Position numbers and translations under genes: made by a program. The notes below the pieces were generated by a model. It did not search any database and was not told the origin of the DNA. It saw only the letters and a program-made list of their open reading frames with translations. Positions 58,332 through 64,000 of a DNA stretch of 64,000 nucleotides are shown here, piece by piece (the first letter of the stretch is position 1; every line of letters begins with the position of its first letter). The stretch comes from Chitinophagaceae bacterium. Its GTDB lineage: Bacteria; Bacteroidota; Bacteroidia; Chitinophagales; Chitinophagaceae. Where the stretch lies: NCBI GenBank assembly GCA_016708765.1, contig JADJFD010000002.1, positions 620,001 to 684,000 of the forward strand. The letters run 5' to 3'.

Positions 58332-59150
58332 CTATACAAACAAATCACTATACAACTGTGCTCCCGGCACCACAGAATATTTTGACAAATCTGTAATTCC
58401 TTCTTTTGCTAATACTTGTTCATCAATAAACAAATTGCCTGTGCATTCGCCGGAAGGTTTGCTTAATATATAATAAGCTGAATCTGACAATATATCAGTG
58501 GTGCGGCTCATATTAGCTAATACTTCACCGCCCAATAGGTTCCTCACAGCCGCTGTATCAATTGTTGTTTTTGGCCAAAGTGCATTGGCAGCAATTCTGT
58601 CTTTCTTAAATTCTTTTGCCCAACCCAATGTCATCATACTCATACTGTATTTGGTAACAGTGTATGCTACATGGTTTTCAAACCACTTCGGGTCTAAATT
58701 TATTGGTGGCGATAAAGTAAGTATATGCGGATTTTCTGCTTTCTTTAAATGTGGCACACAAGCTTTCGTTACAAAAAAAGTTCCCCGTACATTAATGTCA
58801 TACATCAGATCAAAACGTTTCGGTTCCGTTTTCTCCGTTGTTGTAAGATTAATAGCAGAGGCATTGTTTATTAAAATATCAATGCCACCAAATGCTTCTA
58901 CAGCTTTATCAATTACATTTTGCACTTGGTCTTCAAACCTAATATCGCATTGTACAGCTAATGCTTTTCCTCCGGCTGCTTCTATTTCCTCTGCGGCAGA
59001 GTATATAGTGCCGCCGAGTTTTGGATTTTCTGTTACACTTTTTGATGCTACTACAATATTGGCTCCTTCGCTTGCCAGCCTTAACGCAATGGCTTTTCCT
59101 ATTCCTCTTGTAGCACCTGTTATTAACGCAGTTTTATTTTTAAATGACAT
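58332..59150 (-). CDS. SDR family oxidoreductase (HSDL2-like)
   Basis: A classical SDR with TGATRGIG (11-18), NNAS (95-98) and the catalytic Tyr163 and Lys167 in YTVTKYSMS. The late segment LWPKTTIDTAAVRNLLGG and length of 272 residues fit the hydroxysteroid dehydrogenase-like 2 type, which often acts on fatty-acyl or steroid-like substrates. It is monocistronic; lptC starts 42 bp away on the same strand. Confidence 0.88.
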   Translation of the reverse strand: MSFKNKTALITGATRGIGKAIALRLASEGANIVVASKSVTENPKLGGTIYSAAEEIEAAGGKALAVQCDIRFEDQVQNVIDKAVEAFGGIDILINNASAINLTTTEKTEPKRFDLMYDINVRGTFFVTKACVPHLKKAENPHILTLSPPINLDPKWFENHVAYTVTKYSMSMMTLGWAKEFKKDRIAANALWPKTTIDTAAVRNLLGGEVLANMSRTTDILSDSAYYILSKPSGECTGNLFIDEQVLAKEGITDLSKYSVVPGAQLYSDLFV

Positions 59151-59191
59151 AGCAATTGATTTAAAGTGAAGATAAGAAAACTGAAGTTCTT

Positions 59192-59767
59192 TTATTTCGG
59201 AAAACCACTGTCAGAAACTTCTACCGTTCCAGTCGGGTCATTGAATATCACACTACTCAAGTCTTGTGTAGCCACCAGGCCTTTGCCGCCATAAATATTT
59301 TTACCCGGACTTTTATAAATAGCATATTTATCGGTGTAAAATATTTTTTGGTTTTGATCCCACCAAAGGTCAGGACTTCTTAATGTATCACCTTTTGTTG
59401 TAATTACCAGCACACTATCCCGCAGGTACACTTTGTTATACTGTTCAAAATATTTACCATACAGGCAATCCAATGTAGTTTCAATTACAGTACTGTCATT
59501 ATAAAAATCTACATGCATTTTTTTGGGGAACTCCACATACACTGTATCTGCATACACTCTTAGCATTAACGGAGCAGTTAATTTTGCTTTCATCGTTCCA
59601 TCCTGACTCATAAAGAGTTCTACTTCTTTAATCTCTTCCTGCATGATTACTCTTTTGGTGTAATCTTCCACTTCCTTAGCATCGTTCTCGCAACTATAAA
59701 GCAAACAGCAGCCTGTAATAAAGGCTGCTGCTAGAAATAATTTGTTATTGAACAAAAGATTAATCAT
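59192..59767 (-). CDS. lptC: LPS export ABC transporter periplasmic protein LptC
   Basis: LptC bridges the LptB2FG transporter and the LPS-carrying periplasmic proteins. From ATG 59767 this 191-residue protein has a lipoprotein-like signal (LLYSC) and the LptC-type beta-jellyroll region, with FMSQDGTMKAKLTAPLMLRV and CLYGKYFEQYNKVYLRDSVLVITTKGDTL. Bacteroidota LptC proteins are usually lipoproteins of this length. It overlaps the upstream barrel gene by 8 bp, in the conserved order coaX, barrel, lptC. Confidence 0.85.
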   Translation of the reverse strand: MINLLFNNKLFLAAAFITGCCLLYSCENDAKEVEDYTKRVIMQEEIKEVELFMSQDGTMKAKLTAPLMLRVYADTVYVEFPKKMHVDFYNDSTVIETTLDCLYGKYFEQYNKVYLRDSVLVITTKGDTLRSPDLWWDQNQKIFYTDKYAIYKSPGKNIYGGKGLVATQDLSSVIFNDPTGTVEVSDSGFPK

Positions 59768-61199
59768 ACTTACGTTTGATGAACCAGAAATCGCTGAGTG
59801 AAAAGCCAACCGAAACCCTGAACAAACTTTCGCTTAATATATTGCTGTTATTTCCTCTTTTGCCATACTCAAATGCAAGATTAATTAGTGTGGCCTGATT
59901 TGGAGCCTGCCTAGTAATGGCTAACGGTAAGCCTAATCCAAAACTTCCACCAATTTGATTTAATTTTTTACCAACTTTTATATAATCAGGGCCCATAAAG
60001 AAACCAAAACGATAGGAAATATTGCTGAAATAATTTCTTTTGGGAATCGGGTTAATTTGGCCACCAACTCTTATTTCCCATTTACTTCTTACTGAATCTA
60101 CTTGTCCGTAAAATCGATAGTTATCCCAATTCTGTTGTACAAAATCTACTCCAACTAACCAGCCACCTTCTTTGTTTGGCACACCATATTTCTGCAACAC
60201 AAATCCTGCAGTAAGAGAAGATGGAAGATTAATCTTACCTTTTACGTTTCTTATTTCCGAAACACTATCTAATCTTACTTCACCAACACTGGCATCAAAT
60301 ACAAATGTTTCTCTCAGTATATCTTGTGATGCATTTACTGATTGTCCCCAAGCCCCATAAGCACCGAGTGTAAGTGCCAGGTTTTTCTTTAACGGAACTC
60401 TGTATTGAATACCAGCAGTAAAATTTAGATTTCCAAAATTTGTTATCGATTCGTAGTTCGCCTGATTGTATTCCACTGTATCATTAAACAAAGTTCTCTT
60501 TGTGCTATAATCTTTTTCTCCAAAAAGATAGCCTGCTGTAAAACCAACGCTTAATTTCTCCTCACCAATAATGTTTTTTCCTGATTTATCTTTTTTAAGT
60601 CTTTTAAATAAACTAAACCCCGTTCCCATTGAAGCCAAATAAGAACCGCCAGTACCAGAAAACAATGTCTCTGCACTATCAATCGGTTGCGATGTATTAG
60701 GATCTATTAATAACTCTCTGCGACGAATTTTATAACTGATACGGGAAATGGGTCTTAATCCAAAACTTAAACCCCAGTTTTGCTTTAATGGAACACCAAC
60801 TTGCACATAAGAAAACAAGGCATTGCTTGCAGTAAATCTTTCGGCAAAAGCTGGATCTTTTAATGTACGGTTCTCGAAATTTATTCCTACATCTAAAATA
60901 GCCCTACCAGATTTTAATTTGTTTGACTTTAATTCTTTATCCGCTTGGAAATAAGAAAAAGAAGCTGGGTTATTAAAATTTATAGTAAGTGGCTCGTTGT
61001 AAGCTGCCGACAAACCGCCCATTCCACGACTGTTAATACTCGTTGGTGGAACAAGGTCGCCGATACCATATCTTGAGTAAGGCGAGTTGTCCTGCGAAAA
61101 AACAGGTTGAAAAGCAGTAAAAAACAAAATCAAAAACGCTGTAAGTTTTGCTCGTAACGTATTGATTCTCTTAGGGGTTATTAACTTCACTAATTGCAT
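59760..61199 (-). CDS. Outer membrane beta-barrel protein
   Basis: This 479-residue protein has a signal sequence (cleavage near FSQ, residue 36) and a long barrel. The N-terminal SPYSRYGIGDLVPPTSINSRGMGGLSAAYNEPLTINFNNPASFSYFQ block is typical of a Bacteroidota family found between coaX and lptC and related in layout to FadL/PorV-like barrels. It probably helps outer membrane biogenesis or lipid uptake. It overlaps coaX by 29 bp and lptC by 8 bp, which fits one operon. Confidence 0.82.
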   Translation of the reverse strand: MQLVKLITPKRINTLRAKLTAFLILFFTAFQPVFSQDNSPYSRYGIGDLVPPTSINSRGMGGLSAAYNEPLTINFNNPASFSYFQADKELKSNKLKSGRAILDVGINFENRTLKDPAFAERFTASNALFSYVQVGVPLKQNWGLSFGLRPISRISYKIRRRELLIDPNTSQPIDSAETLFSGTGGSYLASMGTGFSLFKRLKKDKSGKNIIGEEKLSVGFTAGYLFGEKDYSTKRTLFNDTVEYNQANYESITNFGNLNFTAGIQYRVPLKKNLALTLGAYGAWGQSVNASQDILRETFVFDASVGEVRLDSVSEIRNVKGKINLPSSLTAGFVLQKYGVPNKEGGWLVGVDFVQQNWDNYRFYGQVDSVRSKWEIRVGGQINPIPKRNYFSNISYRFGFFMGPDYIKVGKKLNQIGGSFGLGLPLAITRQAPNQATLINLAFEYGKRGNNSNILSESLFRVSVGFSLSDFWFIKRKYD

Positions 61200-61899
61200 A
61201 CAGACCTTTAAATATTAAATCAGGGTCTGCAAATATCTTCTTTTTAAGGTGTGAAGCCAAATAGACTATATCACCCCCGGTTAATAGGACGTTAAAGTTG
61301 TTAAATCTTCCTTTATATTCTTCTATAAAACCATCAATTTCTTTGGCCATTCCCATCACCACTCCGGTTAGAATATTGGTGTTGGTATCGTAGCCCATCA
61401 ACGGAATATTGCTGTCAGCCTTCACCAAAGGCAGTTTTGCAGTGTAATAGTTCAAAGATTTAAGTCTCATTTCAAGACCAGGTGAAATAGCGCCGCCAAC
61501 AAATTCATGGTATTTATTAATGAAATTGTAGGTAACACAAGTTCCGAGTCCAATAACTAAATTATTTTTTTTGGGAAAAAAATGAACTGCCGCCGCCGTT
61601 AAAGCCAGCCTGTCTGCACCGATTGTTTCGGGTTTTCCGACAGGAGTAGTAAAAGGAACTTTAGTAAGATGGCTAAGCTTGTGAAATTTTGTAGCACTTG
61701 CCAATAATTCTTCCATCGCTAGATTATGATCTACTACAGAAGAAAGTATTGATTTAGCAGGTTTGAATTTTTCAATTAGTGTTTGTATAGTTTCTGCTGA
61801 GTCATCCGCAAGAGTAATTACTTCCTCGATTGTATCGTTAATGAATACAGCTACCTTTTTTCGGGTATTTCCAAAATCGAAGCAAAGGGTTGTTGACAT
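61171..61899 (-). CDS. coaX: Type III pantothenate kinase
   Basis: CoaX phosphorylates pantothenate at the first step of CoA synthesis. Motifs are FDFGNTRKKVAVF (phosphate-binding, residues 8-20), TIGADRLALTAAA, and GLGTCVTYNFINKYHEFVGGAISPGLEMR. In most CoaX the third motif reads DxGT; here the first position is Gly, so activity may deserve a check. It is the first gene of the coaX-barrel-lptC operon. Length 242 is normal. Confidence 0.9.
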   Translation of the reverse strand: MSTTLCFDFGNTRKKVAVFINDTIEEVITLADDSAETIQTLIEKFKPAKSILSSVVDHNLAMEELLASATKFHKLSHLTKVPFTTPVGKPETIGADRLALTAAAVHFFPKKNNLVIGLGTCVTYNFINKYHEFVGGAISPGLEMRLKSLNYYTAKLPLVKADSNIPLMGYDTNTNILTGVVMGMAKEIDGFIEEYKGRFNNFNVLLTGGDIVYLASHLKKKIFADPDLIFKGLYAISEVNNP

Positions 61900-61921
61900 T
61901 TATTTTTTTCTGTTGGTGAAA

Positions 61922-62557
61922 TTACAAATCAAATCCACTCAAATTCTTAAAGTGGCCATTCAGTTTTATTTTTTCTTTTAGTTGTTCCATTCCTTGCGCC
62001 ATGGGAATTGCTTTGAGCAAATGTCTTTTTAAATACTCCTGCCGTTGCAATTCATCTTGCAGCAATAATACTTCATATTCTTCTTCCAGCGAAAGGCCAA
62101 TATGATGGGCAATTTCAAAAGCTGTAAGCTCCTTATCTTCTTTATTAAAATTCTTTTCTACTTTAATTAATTGATGTAATTGCCGAAGGTTGTTCATCAC
62201 CATTTTCATCAACCCAGAACTACCGTTACTATAATTTTCGGGGTAACTAACAATAGCTCCACTATATAATTTTTCCGGTATATCTTTTATCTGCTCCAGC
62301 ATCCGAAACACTTTTATGCCTTTCGTTTTAATATCCATCTCTCCGGATTCGTATTCTTTAGAAACTTCCACTATTTCCAATAAGGTACCAAACTCCTGTA
62401 CTTTATTTTCAATAACAACAGGTATTCCGAAAGGCTTGTTTGTTTCCTTACATTCATTTATAAGCTGCTTATACTGAGGTTCAAAAATGTGCAGGTTCAA
62501 ATTTTCACCGGGATACACAACAATGTTTAAAGGGAAAATTGGAATAAAATTCGTCAT
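61922..62557 (-). CDS. LON substrate-binding-domain protein
   Basis: A stand-alone LON N-terminal (PUA-like) domain, beginning FIPIFPLNIVVYPGENLNLHIFEPQYKQLI and including GTLLEIVEVSKEYESGEMDIKTKGIKVFRM. The C-terminal half is helical. There is no AAA or protease domain, so this is an adaptor or uncharacterised protein, not Lon itself. A TATCTTTG box (62562-62569) ends 4 bp before the ATG, again implying a leaderless transcript. Confidence 0.88.
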   Translation of the reverse strand: MTNFIPIFPLNIVVYPGENLNLHIFEPQYKQLINECKETNKPFGIPVVIENKVQEFGTLLEIVEVSKEYESGEMDIKTKGIKVFRMLEQIKDIPEKLYSGAIVSYPENYSNGSSGLMKMVMNNLRQLHQLIKVEKNFNKEDKELTAFEIAHHIGLSLEEEYEVLLLQDELQRQEYLKRHLLKAIPMAQGMEQLKEKIKLNGHFKNLSGFDL

Positions 62558-62561
62558 AGCG

Positions 62562-62569
62562 CAAAGATA
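62562..62569 (-). promoter_or_regulatory. -7 promoter box abutting the LON-domain gene start
   Basis: TATCTTTG (minus strand), a consensus match, ends 4 bp before the ATG at 62557. Confidence 0.5.
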
Positions 62570-62657
62570 TTTCTTTGCATATTAATAAAAAGGTGAGGCG
62601 TTGAATTAATATACGGTTCGTAAATCTTCTATCTTTATCATTATAATTAAACAAGAA

Positions 62658-63533
62658 ATGAAAGTTTGTGGGTTTTCCTTTTTGAAAAATGCTGTTAAAT
62701 ATGACTTCCCATTTGAGGAATCATTACGATCCTTGCTTCCGCTTTGTGACGAAGTTATTGTTGCTGTTGGTAAATCAGATGACGAAACATTAGAACGGAT
62801 AAAATCAATCGATACAAAAATAAAAATACTAGAAACCAGCTGGGACGAATCGCAAAAAGAAGGTGGCCGTGTGTATGCATTGGAGACTGATAAAGCCTTT
62901 CATGCTATTCCCTCTGCTTACGACTGGGCCTTCTATTTACAAGGTGATGAAGTGATACATGAAAAATATTATCCTGCTATTCGGCACAGCATGCAAGAAT
63001 ATTTGAATCAACCAAAAGTTGATGGCCTTTTATTCAACTATAAACATTTTTTTGGTTCTTATGATTACGTTGGTGCAAAATATTCTTGGTACAGAAGAGA
63101 AATAAGGATTGTTCGTAACAATAAAAATATATTTTCTTACCGTGATGCTCAAGGCTTTCGTAAGAAACCAAATGAAAAATTACGAGTAAAACTAATAGAT
63201 GCATTTATCTACCATTATGGTTGGGTAAGAAATCCAGCGGCTTTGCAGCAAAAGATTAATGCTAATATCAGTATTTACCAAGGAAATAATGCTGAAGCCC
63301 AGCTAAAGGAAATGAGTAAAGCCATATATGATTATGACACAGCTAATGAACCTGTAGAACCTTTTACTGAAACTCATCCTGCAGTAATGCAAAAAAGAAT
63401 ACTACAGCAAAATTGGCCTTTTGAGCCAAACAATAATTTTAAATATGCTTCGGCAAAGGATAAATTAAAAAGAATAGTTGGAAAATATACTGGCTGGTAT
63501 ATAGGTGAATATAAAAATTATAAAAAAATATAA
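62658..63533 (+). CDS. Glycosyltransferase family 2-like protein
   Basis: This 291-residue protein resembles GT2-type transferases of the GT-A fold: an N-terminal SFLKNAVKYDFPFEESLRSLLPLCDEVIVAVGKSDDETLERI strand-helix pattern, an acidic AFYLQGDEV motif (the DxD-like position, about residues 93-98), and a C-terminal aromatic region. No membrane helix is seen. It is convergent with the next gene, a GT4 transferase. Acceptor and donor are unknown. Confidence 0.8.
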   Translation: MKVCGFSFLKNAVKYDFPFEESLRSLLPLCDEVIVAVGKSDDETLERIKSIDTKIKILETSWDESQKEGGRVYALETDKAFHAIPSAYDWAFYLQGDEVIHEKYYPAIRHSMQEYLNQPKVDGLLFNYKHFFGSYDYVGAKYSWYRREIRIVRNNKNIFSYRDAQGFRKKPNEKLRVKLIDAFIYHYGWVRNPAALQQKINANISIYQGNNAEAQLKEMSKAIYDYDTANEPVEPFTETHPAVMQKRILQQNWPFEPNNNFKYASAKDKLKRIVGKYTGWYIGEYKNYKKI

Positions 63534-64000
63534 CTATTGAATGCTATAAAAAAATTGGGTGGCAATATCTACTGATTTATCCCAATTAAAATTTGCTGAT
63601 AGAAACTGATTCCCTTTATTAGCAAGTTGTATCCGATTGTTATTATTCTCTAACAGATAAGTAAACTTACTAATTATATCATTTTCATCTTCCACTTTAA
63701 CTAATAGAGCAGTTTCGCCATCTTTTGCATAATCTGTATGACCACCAATATTTGTACACACTACTGCACAGCCACAAGCCATTGCTTCAGCAGGTGGCAA
63801 AGCCCAACCTTCTCCAAGACTTGGTGAAAGAAAAATTGCATGCCCATTATATAATGAAGTAAGATTATCCGGTCTTCTACAATAAGAAATCCAATCTGGC
63901 AAGCTATCTGGCTTTTTGTATACACCAAATAAAGTAACTTTTAATGCTGGTATTTGTTTCTTTATTTGCACTAAAGCATCAACTCCATACTTAGATCCCT
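63534..64000 (-). CDS. Glycosyltransferase family 4 protein, C-terminal part (cut by window end)
   Basis: The frame is open to the last base of the window (upstream codons encode GSKYGVDALVQIKK), so only the C-terminal half is present. It has the GT4 donor-binding motif SLGEGWALPPAEAMACGCAVV with the EX7E glutamates, and LTSLYNGHAIFLSPSLGEG before it. Such retaining transferases use nucleotide sugars for LPS, capsule or glycan synthesis. The GTG at 63971 is not the start. Only 1 bp separates it from the stop of the convergent GT2-like gene. Confidence 0.88.
   Translation of the reverse strand, partial: GSKYGVDALVQIKKQIPALKVTLFGVYKKPDSLPDWISYCRRPDNLTSLYNGHAIFLSPSLGEGWALPPAEAMACGCAVVCTNIGGHTDYAKDGETALLVKVEDENDIISKFTYLLENNNNRIQLANKGNQFLSANFNWDKSVDIATQFFYSIQ

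Noticed and set aside
58498..59169. 223-residue frame antisense to the SDR gene
   Set aside because: It mirrors the SDR codons and carries no homology; the SDR has all its motifs.
1..64000. CRISPR arrays, insertion sequences, prophage or toxin-antitoxin modules
   Set aside because: No regularly spaced direct repeats, transposase, phage structural genes or toxin-antitoxin pairs were recognised.

Overview
This window is a stretch of chromosome from a member of the Bacteroidota, most likely a Chitinophagaceae-like lineage. The evidence is the AT-rich sequence, promoters of the TAnnTTTG type, weak or absent Shine-Dalgarno sites, and the protein families present: DUF3127, DUF2911, DUF4197, PorT-like barrels, TlpA proteins, DHHW/MBOAT pairs, GH10-like DUF187 hydrolases and the order coaX, barrel, lptC. 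I see no CRISPR array, insertion sequence, prophage, rRNA operon or plasmid origin. The only RNA gene recognised is tRNA-Asn(GTT).

Layout. 0-5 kb: end of hflX, a small Rieske protein, tRNA-Asn, an acyl-activating enzyme overlapping an SDR, and a PAP2-like membrane protein. 5-9.4 kb: a GH73-like glucosaminidase and a polysaccharide O-acylation module (one MBOAT with two duplicated DHHW partners). 9.5-18 kb: DUF3127, rpoN, a DegT aminotransferase, a PorT-like barrel, a GH10-like hydrolase, a SnoaL/MarR operon with a palindrome inside its promoter, DinB and a radical SAM/SPASM protein. 18-22 kb: the pxpB-pxpC-pxpA 5-oxoprolinase operon ending in an NRAMP-like transporter. 22-31 kb: L,D-transpeptidase, MATE pump, DUF1801, gmk, a CNNM/CBS protein, a four-helix-bundle cassette, tatC, rpiB and a frameshifted M28 peptidase. 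31-40.5 kb: a deoxyhypusine-synthase-like enzyme, a PepSY-like protein, AcpH-like, two DUF2911 proteins, an AsnB-type enzyme, a Cys/Met PLP enzyme, a 48-residue membrane protein, a TIGR02757 protein and a fatty acid hydroxylase. 40.5-47 kb: a GH9-deacetylase fusion, then an FAH, serine hydrolase and flavin reductase operon, and an OmpA-like lipoprotein. 47-54.3 kb: an accessory block of paralog sets (two DUF4197, two HTH-like regulators, three TKQDYL proteins) with a choice-of-anchor J lipoprotein and a YiiX-like hydrolase. 54.4-64 kb: lysS, two thioredoxin-fold proteins (one frameshifted), an SDR, lptC, an outer-membrane barrel, coaX, a LON-domain protein and two glycosyltransferases.

Most genes are housekeeping or envelope functions: LPS transport, peptidoglycan and polysaccharide remodelling, lipid modification and secreted proteins. 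Three genes (M28 peptidase, TlpA protein, one DUF4197) each look broken by loss of one base in a short homopolymer, and a fourth (AcpH-like) lacks a standard start codon where homology begins. This pattern could be assembly error and should be settled before biological meaning is given to it.

I did not find a convincing new defence or mobile system. The best second looks are the palindrome inside the SnoaL/MarR promoter, a synonymously diverged relic of a GH10-like gene tail in the DegT leader, the inverted repeats bracketing the four-helix-bundle gene, the GH9-deacetylase fusion with an altered deacetylase motif, the duplicated DHHW proteins, and the paralog-rich block at 47-54 kb.
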